A DNA stretch of 64,000 nucleotides from the NCBI GenBank assembly GCA_947627905.1, contig CANQXX010000002.1, forward strand, positions 1 to 64,000. The letters are read 5' to 3'. The position numbers were made by a program, and so were the translations under genes. This stretch comes from an uncultured Clostridia bacterium. Its GTDB lineage: Bacteria > Bacillota > Clostridia > Oscillospirales > Ruminococcaceae. The notes beneath the pieces were generated by a model. That model did not search any database, had not been told where the DNA came from, and saw nothing but the letters and a program-made list of their open reading frames with translations. Below are positions 29,454 through 37,904 of the stretch, piece by piece. How positions within the stretch are numbered: the first letter of the stretch is position 1; each line of letters begins with the position of its first letter.

Positions 29454-31946
29454 ATGACACAGTTCAATGTTACCGGCATGAGCTGCGCCGCCTGCAGCGC
29501 AAGGGTCGAAAAAGCAGTTTCGGGCGTAGCGGGAGTGACTTCATGCTCCGTCAGCCTGCTGACTAATTCTATGGGCGTTGAAGGTACTGCCGCTCCGGAG
29601 GAGATCATATCCGCTGTTGAAAAAGCCGGATATGGAGCGTCGCTGAAAACTTCATCTTCGTATAAGACCCGTACTTCTCCGGCTGATGATGCTCTTGCGG
29701 ATAAAGAAACTCCTAAATTGAAAAAACGTCTTATTGCGTCGCTTGTTTTTCTGGCAGTTTTAATGTATTTTTCTATGGGACATATGATGTGGGGCTGGAA
29801 AATACCTGCATGGTTTGATGGAAATCATGTTGCCATGGGTATGCTGCAAATGCTTCTTGCAGGCATTGTAATGGTCATAAACCAGAAATTTTTCATAAGC
29901 GGTTTTAAAGGACTTATCCACCGTTCGCCAAACATGGATACGCTTGTTGCCATGGGTTCTATGACGTCTTTTCTGTGGAGCGTTTATGTCCTTTTTGAAA
30001 TGACGGACGCTCAGCTTCACGGAGATCACGAAGCGGTGATGTCATATATGATGGATCTGTATTTTGAGTCCGCAGCAATGATATTAGCTTTGATAACTCT
30101 TGGAAAGATGCTTGAATCCTATTCAAAGGGCAAGACTACCAATGCCCTGAAAGGTCTTATGAAACTTTCTCCTAAAACTGCCGTTATAATAAAGGACGAA
30201 AATGAAATTACCGTTCCTATAGAGCAGGTCCGCAAGGGCGATATTTTTGTGGTAAGACCGGGAGAAAATATTCCTACAGACGGAATAGTCATAGACGGCA
30301 GCAGCGCCGTAAATGAATCTGCGCTTACCGGTGAAAGCATTCCCGTTGACAAGGCAGCAGGGGACAGTGTTTCTGCCGCAACGGTAAACAGATCTGGTTT
30401 TTTGAAATGTGAAGCTACCCGTGTAGGCGAAGATACTACTCTTTCACAGATAATTAAAATGGTAAGTGATGCGGCAGTAACAAAAGCTCCTATCGCCAAA
30501 ATAGCGGATAAGGTCTCGGGAATTTTTGTTCCTGCGGTAATAGGTATTGCTGCTGTCACTCTTATAGTATGGCTTGCCGCAGGGCAAACCGCCGGTTATG
30601 CTCTTGCAAGAGCAATTTCCGTTCTTGTAATAAGCTGCCCATGCGCTCTCGGACTTGCCACTCCTGTGGCAATAATGGTTGGCAACGGAGTCGGCGCACG
30701 AAACGGCATACTGTTCAAAAATGCAGTTTCCCTTGAAGAAACAGGAAAAATTAAAATAGCAGCGCTTGACAAGACCGGAACTATCACAAAGGGCGAACCG
30801 GAGGTCACAGATATTTTTCCGGCGGAAGATCTTTCCGAAAATGATTTTCTGACTATTGCCGCATCGCTTGAAAATAAAAGCGAACATCCCCTTGCAGGAG
30901 CGGTGATGAAAAAAGCTGCCGAAAAAAATATTTCTCCGGAAGAAGTTTCGGATTTTAAGGCATTTTCGGGAAACGGACTTTCCGCAGTTATGGACGGAAA
31001 GACCATAACCGGCGGAAGCGTAAAGTTCATATCTGAAAATACAACAGTTCCGGAGGATATCCTTTCCCGTGCCGACGCATTGTCTGAAAAAGGAAAAACG
31101 CCTGTGCTTTTCACTTCCGACGGAAAATTCATAGGTATGATAGCTGCCGCCGACGTTATCAAAGAGGATAGTTACGAAGCAATAAAGGAACTTAGGGAAA
31201 TGGGAATAAGGGTAGTAATGCTTACCGGCGACAATGAGCGCACCGCAAAAGCTATCGGCGAACAGGCAGGCGTTGATGAGGTCATTGCCGGCGTACTTCC
31301 TGACGGAAAGGAAAGCGTTATCCGTTCATTGCAGGAACAGGGCAGGACGGCAATGGTGGGCGACGGTATCAACGACGCTCCTGCGCTTACAAGAGCGGAT
31401 ATAGGCATTGCAATAGGAGCAGGTGCTGACATTGCAATAGATGCGGCGGATGTCGTTCTTGTAAAAAGCAGGCTGAGCGATGTTCCGGCGGCTGTGCGCC
31501 TCAGCAGAGCGGCGCTAAGAAATATCCACGAAAATCTTTTCTGGGCATTTTTCTATAACGTTATAGGTATTCCTCTTGCTGCCGGCGTATGGATACCTAT
31601 ATTCGGCTGGACGCTCAACCCGATGTTCGGAGCGGCGGCTATGAGCCTGTCGAGCTTCTGCGTAGTTACGAACGCATTAAGGCTCAATCTTTTCAAAGTG
31701 AACAGCAGAGCAAAGGATAATGCCGATACACCGGAAAATATGCGTATCATAAAAATAAAGGGCATGATGTGCGAACACTGTGAAGCCCGTATAAAAGGCG
31801 CTCTGGAAGCTCTTCCGGAGATAAATTCTGCGAAGGCAGACTATAAAAAAGGAACGGCTGTTGTTTCAATAAATTCCGATATAGACGCTGAAAAAGTCCG
31901 TTCGGCAATTGAGGAACAAGGTTATAAATTCAAATCTATAAAATAA
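29454..31946 (+). CDS. copA: Copper-exporting P1B-type ATPase
   Basis: An 830-residue membrane pump that exports Cu(I) using ATP. Seen: an N-terminal heavy-metal domain with GMSCAACSARVEKA, six to eight membrane helices, the transport-site CPC in VISCPCALGLATP, the phosphorylation loop DKTGTITKGEP, the actuator TGES and the hinge VGDGINDAPAL. Unusually, a second heavy-metal domain (GMMCEHCEARIKGA) is attached at the C-terminus, about residues 765-830. Start at ATG 29454 with AGAGGTG 5 nt before it; the track's GTG overlaps that site. It lies 10 bp after csoR. Confidence 0.95.
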   Translation: MTQFNVTGMSCAACSARVEKAVSGVAGVTSCSVSLLTNSMGVEGTAAPEEIISAVEKAGYGASLKTSSSYKTRTSPADDALADKETPKLKKRLIASLVFLAVLMYFSMGHMMWGWKIPAWFDGNHVAMGMLQMLLAGIVMVINQKFFISGFKGLIHRSPNMDTLVAMGSMTSFLWSVYVLFEMTDAQLHGDHEAVMSYMMDLYFESAAMILALITLGKMLESYSKGKTTNALKGLMKLSPKTAVIIKDENEITVPIEQVRKGDIFVVRPGENIPTDGIVIDGSSAVNESALTGESIPVDKAAGDSVSAATVNRSGFLKCEATRVGEDTTLSQIIKMVSDAAVTKAPIAKIADKVSGIFVPAVIGIAAVTLIVWLAAGQTAGYALARAISVLVISCPCALGLATPVAIMVGNGVGARNGILFKNAVSLEETGKIKIAALDKTGTITKGEPEVTDIFPAEDLSENDFLTIAASLENKSEHPLAGAVMKKAAEKNISPEEVSDFKAFSGNGLSAVMDGKTITGGSVKFISENTTVPEDILSRADALSEKGKTPVLFTSDGKFIGMIAAADVIKEDSYEAIKELREMGIRVVMLTGDNERTAKAIGEQAGVDEVIAGVLPDGKESVIRSLQEQGRTAMVGDGINDAPALTRADIGIAIGAGADIAIDAADVVLVKSRLSDVPAAVRLSRAALRNIHENLFWAFFYNVIGIPLAAGVWIPIFGWTLNPMFGAAAMSLSSFCVVTNALRLNLFKVNSRAKDNADTPENMRIIKIKGMMCEHCEARIKGALEALPEINSAKADYKKGTAVVSINSDIDAEKVRSAIEEQGYKFKSIK

Positions 31947-31960
31947 ATGGAGGAATAGCA

Positions 31961-32215
31961 ATGTACAAAACAATCCTTGAAGTTGAAGGCATGATGTGCG
32001 GCCACTGTGAGGCGCACGTCAATGACACAGTAAGAAAATCATTTGATGTGAAAAAAGTCACATCTTCTCACAGCAAAGGACAGACGGAAATTATTTCCGA
32101 ATCGCCGCTCGATGAGGAAAAGCTCAAGGCTGCGATAAACGAAACAGGCTATACTGTAAATTCGGTAAAAACAGAAGAATTTGACAAAAAAGGCTTTTCA
32201 CTTTTCAATAAATAA
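31961..32215 (+). CDS. copZ: CopZ-like copper chaperone (heavy-metal-associated domain)
   Basis: An 84-residue single-domain metallochaperone handing Cu(I) to the ATPase. Seen: the ferredoxin-like fold with metal loop GMMCGHCEAHVNDTV, closely like the C-terminal domain of the preceding CopA (GMMCEHCEARI). This suggests the two arose by duplication within the operon. A tail (EFDKKGFSLFNK) extends past the usual 70 residues. TGGAGG precedes the ATG. Confidence 0.88.
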   Translation: MYKTILEVEGMMCGHCEAHVNDTVRKSFDVKKVTSSHSKGQTEIISESPLDEEKLKAAINETGYTVNSVKTEEFDKKGFSLFNK

Positions 32216-32231
32216 AGGAGGAAATATTATC

Positions 32232-32435
32232 ATGGAGATCACAAAGGAAACTATAATGGGCGATATGCTCCAGTATGACGGAGGGATAGCATATATCCTT
32301 ATGCAGTCGGGAATGCACTGCGTAGGCTGTCCTTCGTCTATCGGCGAATCTCTTGAGGAAGCCTGCATGGTGCACGGTCTTGACCCTGACGCCGTACTTA
32401 AAGATATCAATGAATATCTTGCATCAAAAAAATAA
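32232..32435 (+). CDS. DUF1858 (hybrid-cluster-associated redox disulfide) protein
   Basis: A 67-residue protein starting at ATG 32232 behind AAAGGAGG; the longer track version overlaps the chaperone gene. Seen: TIMGDMLQYDGGIAYILMQSGMHCVGCPSSIGESLEEAC, with the conserved CxxC pair of the DUF1858 family, which is often met beside hybrid-cluster proteins in anaerobes. The function is unproven. A thiol-redox or metal-binding role fits its place at the end of a copper operon (inference). Confidence 0.85.
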   Translation: MEITKETIMGDMLQYDGGIAYILMQSGMHCVGCPSSIGESLEEACMVHGLDPDAVLKDINEYLASKK

Positions 32436-32448
32436 TCTGACAGGTCAG

Positions 32449-32478
32449 ATTCAGGTCAGCCGTACGGCTGACCTGAAT
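32449..32478 (+). terminator. Long perfect palindrome ending the copper operon
   Basis: ATTCAGGTCAGCCGT is followed directly by its reverse complement, 15-bp arms with no spacer. Only TTTGC follows, so termination on the U-run alone would be weak. It could instead be an RNA-processing or protein site. Confidence 0.55.
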
Positions 32479-32665
32479 TTGCAGAAAAATATAATGCAGC
32501 GCATGATATTTTTCAATGGGATTTAAAACAGCAGGCAAAAACTATACGAATTTTAAAATAAAACAGAGATATTATGATAAATACTATAAAATCTCGCTTT
32601 TTTTGTACATGAATTAAGAGGAATTTTTTAATTTCCTGTGCTAATATTGATCTGAGGTGATAAAC

Positions 32666-33505
32666 ATGGAATGGGTGGAACGGTTAAACAGATCCCTGAA
32701 ATACATAGAGGAACATCTTACGGACGAAATTGATTATGAGAAATTGGCGCGTACAGCCGGCTGTTCGTCATACCACTATCAGAGAATGTTTGTTTATATG
32801 GCCGGGATTCCTCTTTCGGAATATATCCGCAGACGGAAAATGTCACTTGCCGCCGTTGATATCAATAACGGTGCAAAAATTATAGACACTGCTCTGAAAT
32901 ACGGTTACAATTCTCCTACAGCATTTAACAGAGCGTTCCAAAGTATTCACGGAATTGCACCCTCCGCCGTAAAGACAGAAGGCGCGGCTGTCAGATTTTT
33001 CCCTGCAATCACCTTTACAATTTCAATAAAAGGAGCAGAGGAAATGAATTATCGTATCGAAACAAAAGAACCGTTCAGGATCGTTGGAATTTCAATTCCA
33101 ATTGCAAAAGATCTTGAAACAAATTTTAATGACGTTCCGAAAAAATGGAACGAAGCCGCTTCCGACGGAACTTTGCAGCAGCTTGTAAAGTTAATGGATA
33201 CGCCGCCTATGGGCGTGCTGGGACTTTGCGTTTACAATGAGGAACAGTGGCGGTATTTTATTGCTGTTGCGAGTTCAAAGGATGCAGGTGATTTTGAGGA
33301 ATACACAGTTCCTGCGGCAACGTGGGCGGTGTTTTCCGGAGAGGGAACGTCCAAATCAATTCAGGAGCTGGAAAGGCGCATTTATACGGAATGGCTGCCC
33401 ACTTCGGGATATGAATACGGGAACGCTCCCGATGTGGAGGTTTATCTTGACCCCGATCCTGCAAATTCAAAATTTGAAGTATGGATACCTGTAATCAAAA
33501 AGTAA
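32666..33505 (+). CDS. AraC-family regulator with GyrI-like effector domain
   Basis: A 279-residue transcription factor. Seen: an N-terminal double helix-turn-helix at residues 8-105 (YEKLARTAGCSSYHYQRMF, DTALKYGYNSPTAFNRAFQSIHG). A C-terminal GyrI-like/SOUL-type effector fold spans residues 125-279 (YRIETKEPFRIVGISIPI, AATWAVFSGEG, GYEYGNAPDVEVYL), which in this family binds hydrophobic or cationic drugs. ATG 32666 follows GAGGTGAT; the track's GTG is inside that site. No obvious target gene is adjacent. Confidence 0.9.
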   Translation: MEWVERLNRSLKYIEEHLTDEIDYEKLARTAGCSSYHYQRMFVYMAGIPLSEYIRRRKMSLAAVDINNGAKIIDTALKYGYNSPTAFNRAFQSIHGIAPSAVKTEGAAVRFFPAITFTISIKGAEEMNYRIETKEPFRIVGISIPIAKDLETNFNDVPKKWNEAASDGTLQQLVKLMDTPPMGVLGLCVYNEEQWRYFIAVASSKDAGDFEEYTVPAATWAVFSGEGTSKSIQELERRIYTEWLPTSGYEYGNAPDVEVYLDPDPANSKFEVWIPVIKK

Positions 33506-33507
33506 TT

Positions 33508-33543
33508 TTTTACGGCTGTGATGATCTTCACAGCCGTAAATTA
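33508..33543 (+). terminator. Terminator of the araC-type gene
   Basis: TTTACGGCTGTGA and TCACAGCCGTAAA stem around a short TGATCT loop; T-poor tail. Confidence 0.7.
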
Positions 33544-33557
33544 TGTGTAAAAAACTA

Positions 33558-33586
33558 TTGCAAAACCCCGAAAAATAATGTATAAT
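33558..33586 (+). promoter_or_regulatory. Promoter reading into tsaD
   Basis: TTGCAA, 17 bp, TATAAT (33581-33586). The expected start, near 33593, coincides with the ATG of the methyltransferase-like fragment. Confidence 0.7.
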
Positions 33587-33592
33587 TGATTT

Positions 33593-33745
33593 ATGACTAT
33601 TCCCGAAAATGAATTTTATCATTTTGATGCGCCCTGCACAATTGAAAATCAGATATTGCTTTTTGAAAACGCCGGATTTGAAAATGTCCGCAAAGTTTTC
33701 AGAATGGGCAATACAACAATTATTATCGGTCAAAAAGGAAAATAA
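33593..33745 (+). pseudogene. C-terminal remnant of a SAM-dependent methyltransferase
   Basis: A 50-codon ORF absent from the ORF track. Its end (LLFENAGFENVRKVFRMGNTTII) looks like the last strands of class I SAM methyltransferases, with the motif 'AGF..V...' and a terminal beta hairpin. All SAM-binding motifs are missing, and no upstream sequence in frame supplies them. It has no ribosome site, and its ATG would be at the transcript's first base. It is most simply a decayed gene fragment now carrying the tsaD promoter, 3 nt before tsaD. Confidence 0.55.
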
Positions 33746-33748
33746 ATT

Positions 33749-34765
33749 ATGAAAATTCTTGCAATCGAAAGCTCCTGCGATGAAACTGCTGCGGCTGTGG
33801 TGGAGGAAGGCAGAAAGATCCTTTCAAACATCGTCGCTTCGCAGATCGAGGAGCATAAAAAATTCGGCGGTGTCGTTCCCGAGCTTGCTTCAAGGCGGCA
33901 CTGTGAAAATATTCTTGACGTGGTTAAACGTTCTCTTGCGGACGCGGAATGTTCCCTTGACGATATTGACGTATTTGCGGTAACATATGCGCCGGGACTT
34001 ATCGGTGCACTGCTTGTGGGAACGAGCTTTGCAAAAGGTCTTGCAATGGCGACCGGGAAACCTCTCGTTCCCGTTCACCATATCGCGGGACACATCGCGG
34101 CAAATTACCTCACGGACGAAACCCTTAAACCGCCTTACCTCTGCCTTGTTGCAAGCGGCGGACATTCGCATATTATAGAAGTCCTTGACTACACAAAGTA
34201 TCACGTTATCGGCAGAACTCGTGACGATGCGGCAGGGGAAGCCTTTGACAAGGCGGCAAGAGTTCTTGGATTCCCGTACCCCGGCGGCGTTCATATTGAC
34301 AAGGCGGCGCAGACGGGAAACCCCGATACTTATACTTTGCCCCACCCGAAAATTTCGGGCTGCGAATTTGATTTTTCATTTTCAGGACTGAAAACAGCGG
34401 TAATAAATATTGCCCACAACGCGGAACAAAAGGGCGTTGAAATAAATAAAAACGACCTTGCGGCGTCTTTTCAGAAAACCGTTTCGGAAATTCTGGTGAG
34501 CAGGACGATCGCCGCTGCGGAACAGTTCGGATATAAAACAGTTGCACTTGCGGGGGGAGTTTCCGCAAATTCAGCGGTGAGAAATTTACTTGAAAAAGAG
34601 TGCAAAAAGAAGGGCTTCAAGCTTTATATGCCCGCGCTGTATCTTTGTGGAGACAACGCCGCAATGATAGGCTGTCAGGCGTATTACGACTATCTTGCGG
34701 GACGGCGCGCGGACGAAAGTCTTAACGCTGTAGCAACACTTTCGCTGGACGAAATTTCAACATAA
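33749..34765 (+). CDS. tsaD: tRNA N6-adenosine threonylcarbamoyltransferase
   Basis: A 338-residue ASKHA-fold enzyme that, with TsaB and TsaE, attaches threonylcarbamoyl to A37 of ANN-decoding tRNAs. Seen: ILAIESSCDETAAAVV, the metal-binding HHIAGH (VPVHHIAGHIAAN), LVASGGHSHI, AGEAFDKAARVLGFPYPGG, ALAGGVSANSAVR and the last ligand in LCGDNAAMIG. Full length. tsaB and tsaE are not in the window. Confidence 0.97.
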   Translation: MKILAIESSCDETAAAVVEEGRKILSNIVASQIEEHKKFGGVVPELASRRHCENILDVVKRSLADAECSLDDIDVFAVTYAPGLIGALLVGTSFAKGLAMATGKPLVPVHHIAGHIAANYLTDETLKPPYLCLVASGGHSHIIEVLDYTKYHVIGRTRDDAAGEAFDKAARVLGFPYPGGVHIDKAAQTGNPDTYTLPHPKISGCEFDFSFSGLKTAVINIAHNAEQKGVEINKNDLAASFQKTVSEILVSRTIAAAEQFGYKTVALAGGVSANSAVRNLLEKECKKKGFKLYMPALYLCGDNAAMIGCQAYYDYLAGRRADESLNAVATLSLDEIST

Positions 34766-34787
34766 TTTTTTAATGGGGGAAAAATAA

Positions 34788-35981
34788 ATGAAATTTTTTA
34801 ATTACGCGTGGAAAATAATTTTAATGGCGGCTTTGCTTTGCGGAATGGTCGTCGGTTGGTTCATAATTGCTTTTTCAATGTCGGACGGACTTTTCGGCGG
34901 CGGACCTTCGGAGGCGGAATGGGCAATTATATGGCTGATCTCTGCGGCGGCTTTTGCTGCATACATTTTCCTTGGGATAAAATTGAGCCGTGTGGGGAAT
35001 GCAAGACCTGAAGAAACGGACAGCATTCCCCAAAAGGCAAAACAGCCGCTTTTAGTGATAATTCCGTCAATTGCATTGGCTGTTCTTGTATTTGCTTTTC
35101 CTTCATTACAATATAATTTTGAAGAATTTATCACCGCCAAAAAAGCGCAGGCGGCTGTAAAAAATGCGGAAGAAATAATTCAGTATGAACAGGGCGGGAA
35201 TATATACGGTTCAACAATTTATGACACTTCCGTAAATAAGGATTCCGTGTTGATAGACTATGACAGCAAAACCGTCACATTTCTTTTCAGTTCTCCATTA
35301 GACGAATGTATTCAGGTGGAACTGCAAAGCGGCGGTCTGCACGGCAAGCAGAATTTTCAGTATGTTACAAAGCTTGGCTCTCCCGGAAAAACTTTTACCA
35401 CATTTTACAGCAAAGAGGGTTATGAACATCTCACTTCCGGAATACTTCTGGAAATGGAGAACGGCACGGTTTATTCCGCCGAACTTGACAATGAATATCT
35501 TGGGCTTAGTGTTTATCCGTGGGGATATATAAAAAATGTTCTCGAAGCATCGGATATATCAATTCCATACGGCAATACTTTTCCCGACAATTATTTTGAA
35601 ATTGAAAAAAGTACGCTTTTCCTTGATACAAAAACAAATACCGTCTCGGTGGCATATTGTGATGAGGGACGTGTAGGCTGTAGCAGTTATGAACTTCAGA
35701 AAACCGATAAGGTGGAAGATATTTATTTGCAGGCAAAAATTCCCCTTGAGGTTGGGGGGACTGTTTACGCATATGCAATAGGAGTTTCTAAAGATTCGTG
35801 GGATAAAAAACGCACTGACGGATTTGTACTTATTGATGAGGACGGCAGTATTTTCACAGATGATGACAGAGACAATCCCGAAAGTTTCTGGGGATATTGG
35901 AACTTTTACTATTCGGAATACAAATGCCCGGAAGAACACGTTGACATAACGGCAGACGGGATCATAAAAAGAAATGATTAA
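34788..35981 (+). CDS. Hypothetical membrane-anchored protein
   Basis: I do not recognise this 397-residue protein. Seen: three N-terminal membrane helices (about residues 8-30, 45-65, 85-105), then a large soluble part of about 290 residues, probably outside the membrane. That part is rich in beta strands and aromatic residues (GSTIYDTSVNKDSVLIDYDSKTV is an example of the texture), with no catalytic motif I can name. It lies 22 nt after tsaD with GGGGGAAAA as ribosome site, and 26 nt before yhbY, so it is probably in their operon. Confidence 0.65.
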   Translation: MKFFNYAWKIILMAALLCGMVVGWFIIAFSMSDGLFGGGPSEAEWAIIWLISAAAFAAYIFLGIKLSRVGNARPEETDSIPQKAKQPLLVIIPSIALAVLVFAFPSLQYNFEEFITAKKAQAAVKNAEEIIQYEQGGNIYGSTIYDTSVNKDSVLIDYDSKTVTFLFSSPLDECIQVELQSGGLHGKQNFQYVTKLGSPGKTFTTFYSKEGYEHLTSGILLEMENGTVYSAELDNEYLGLSVYPWGYIKNVLEASDISIPYGNTFPDNYFEIEKSTLFLDTKTNTVSVAYCDEGRVGCSSYELQKTDKVEDIYLQAKIPLEVGGTVYAYAIGVSKDSWDKKRTDGFVLIDEDGSIFTDDDRDNPESFWGYWNFYYSEYKCPEEHVDITADGIIKRND

Positions 35982-36007
35982 TTATTATTATGTAAAGGAA
36001 AGATATT

Positions 36008-36301
36008 ATGACAAGCAAACAAAGATCAATTTTAAAAGGCATAGCCCAGACCGAGGACACCATTTTGCAGGTGGGAAAAAACGGCGTTATCGACACACTG
36101 GTAACACAGGTCTCGGACGCTCTGAAAGCACGGGAGCTTATCAAAATGAAAGTTCAGGACGGCTGTATGCTTTCTCCTGCGGAAGCCGCCAACGAACTTG
36201 CGGAAAAGACCAAGTCGGAAGTAGTTCAGGTCATAGGCAATAAATTTGTGCTTTTCAAACGCAATCCCCAGAAGCCTAAAATTGACCTGAAAGCAAAGTG
36301 A
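36008..36301 (+). CDS. yhbY: YhbY-family ribosome assembly RNA-binding protein
   Basis: A 97-residue CRM-domain protein that binds pre-50S ribosomal particles. Seen: LKGIAQTEDTILQVGKNGV, LKARELIKMKV and the basic loop IGNKFVLFKRNP. Start after AAAGGAAAG. Its TGA overlaps the GTG of nadD, the usual arrangement in Firmicutes (yqeH-aroE-yqeI(yhbY)-nadD-yqeK). Confidence 0.95.
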   Translation: MTSKQRSILKGIAQTEDTILQVGKNGVIDTLVTQVSDALKARELIKMKVQDGCMLSPAEAANELAEKTKSEVVQVIGNKFVLFKRNPQKPKIDLKAK

Positions 36302-36906
36302 GACTGGGAGTTTTCGGCGGCAGCTTCGATCCCGTTCATCTTGGACACGTTAATCTTGTGAAACAGGTCCGGGAGATCTGCCGTCTTGACAAAGTTGTCA
36401 TTATGCCTGCCGCCGTTTCGCCTTTCAAAACGGATATCGCCCGCAAAGCCGCTTCGGGGGAGGACAGGCTCGAAATGTGCCGTCTTGCTTTTGAGGAGCT
36501 TCCTTTTGTGAAAATCAGCGGCTATGAAGTTTCTCAAAAGGAAGTAAGCTACACCGTGAACACTTTGCGGCATATACGGGAAGTCCGTCCGGACGATGAA
36601 ATTTTCTTCATAATGGGCGGAGATATGCTTCTTTCCTTTGAAAAATGGCGGAATTATGAAGAAATTCTGTCTATTTGTACTTTGCTGGCGGTTTCACGGG
36701 AAAACGATCCGAACGATTTGAAAATTCTGGATAAAAAGGCTTCGGAGCTTGGAAAATACGGCACTGTACGGGTCGTACCTATCGAAACTTTTCCTGTTTC
36801 TTCTACGGAAATTCGTGAAAAAATTAAAAATAATTCGGATATATCTTGCTATGTCCCCAAAAATGTAGTAAAATATATATCGGAGCATGGTCTCTATACT
36901 GCATGA
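36298..36906 (+). CDS. nadD: Nicotinate-nucleotide adenylyltransferase
   Basis: A 202-residue enzyme joining nicotinate mononucleotide and ATP to make deamido-NAD. Seen: the nucleotidyltransferase motif GVFGGSFDPVHLGH, IMPAAVSPFK, FIMGGDMLLSFEKW and the C-terminal SSTEIREK. It starts with GTG in a GTGA overlap with yhbY, and no better ATG exists near. Confidence 0.95.
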   Translation: MRLGVFGGSFDPVHLGHVNLVKQVREICRLDKVVIMPAAVSPFKTDIARKAASGEDRLEMCRLAFEELPFVKISGYEVSQKEVSYTVNTLRHIREVRPDDEIFFIMGGDMLLSFEKWRNYEEILSICTLLAVSRENDPNDLKILDKKASELGKYGTVRVVPIETFPVSSTEIREKIKNNSDISCYVPKNVVKYISEHGLYTA

Positions 36907-36919
36907 TCGGGGGAATTTT

Positions 36920-37519
36920 ATGTATTCCGCAGAGGAAATTATTGATATTCTTGATATAAGGCTGTCAAAAAAACGCTATCAGCACAGCCTGAACGTTGCG
37001 GAGGAAGCCCGCAAACTTGCTGTGCATTACGAATATCCCGATCCCGAAAAAGCCTATTTGACCGGACTGCTCCACGATATCTGCAAGGAAATACCCAAGG
37101 AAGAACAGCTTGCCATGGTAAAAGCGTCCGCGCTTGACGTTACCGATGTTGAACTTGTGACGCCGCCGCTTTATCATGCTATCGCAGGAGCGTGGTATTC
37201 CGAGCAGGCGCTCCATATCCGCGACGCAGATATGCTGAATGCTGTCCGTTACCATACCGTAGGACGAGCAGGCATGAGCCGTCTGGAAGAAATAATATAT
37301 CTTGCCGACCTTGTTTCAGCCGACAGGGATTACAAGGACGTAAATAAAATGCGTAAAATTGCTTATCAGAGCATTGATAAGGCAATGCTTGAAGCACTGA
37401 GATTTTCCATAACCGACGTTGTCGGCAAAGGCTCTATGCTCCCAAAGCATACCATTGAAGCGTATAATCAATACATTTCCATAAAAAAGAAGGACAAAGA
37501 AAGGACGGAGGCTAAATGA
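36920..37519 (+). CDS. yqeK: HD-domain hydrolase YqeK (Ap4A hydrolase, symmetrical)
   Basis: A 199-residue HD phosphohydrolase; family members split diadenosine tetraphosphate to two ADP. Seen: KKRYQHSLNVAEEA (first His), the HD pair in GLLHDICKE, YHAIAGAWYSEQ, VRYHTVGRAGMSRLEEIIYLADLVSADRDY. ATG 36920 has GGGGGA before it. The longer track start lies inside nadD. It overlaps rsfS by 4 bp (ATGA). Confidence 0.92.
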   Translation: MYSAEEIIDILDIRLSKKRYQHSLNVAEEARKLAVHYEYPDPEKAYLTGLLHDICKEIPKEEQLAMVKASALDVTDVELVTPPLYHAIAGAWYSEQALHIRDADMLNAVRYHTVGRAGMSRLEEIIYLADLVSADRDYKDVNKMRKIAYQSIDKAMLEALRFSITDVVGKGSMLPKHTIEAYNQYISIKKKDKERTEAK

Positions 37520-37869
37520 CACGAGATGAGATCCTTGCGGAAGCCGTAAAGATCCTCGACAACAAAAAAGCAGAGGATATACGGGTAATTGAAATAGGCG
37601 ATCTTACTATAATTGCAGACTATTTCATAATCGCAAACGGTATTTCCACCACACATACCAAGGCTCTTGCAGATGAAGTTGAATTTCAGCTCAAGGAAAA
37701 AGGCGTTGAACCGCGTCAGATACAGGGCAACAACGGGGGCGGCTGGATAGTTATGGACTATTCCGACATAGTTATACACATTTTTAATAAGGAAATGCGT
37801 GATTTTTATAACCTTGAAAGGCTGTGGAGCGACGGAAAGGATATTGACCCGTCACAATTCTTGAAATAA
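37516..37869 (+). CDS. rsfS: Ribosomal silencing factor RsfS
   Basis: A 117-residue factor that binds L14 of the 50S subunit and blocks subunit joining in slow growth. Seen: KKAEDIRVIEIGDLTIIADYFIIANG, GGGWIVMDYSDIVIHIFNKEMRDFYNLERLW, the conserved surface. It ends 36 nt before leuS, in the conserved yqeK-rsfS order. Confidence 0.95.
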   Translation: MTRDEILAEAVKILDNKKAEDIRVIEIGDLTIIADYFIIANGISTTHTKALADEVEFQLKEKGVEPRQIQGNNGGGWIVMDYSDIVIHIFNKEMRDFYNLERLWSDGKDIDPSQFLK

Positions 37870-37904
37870 TAAAATATTACAATAGATACAAAGGAATGAT
37901 AGCA

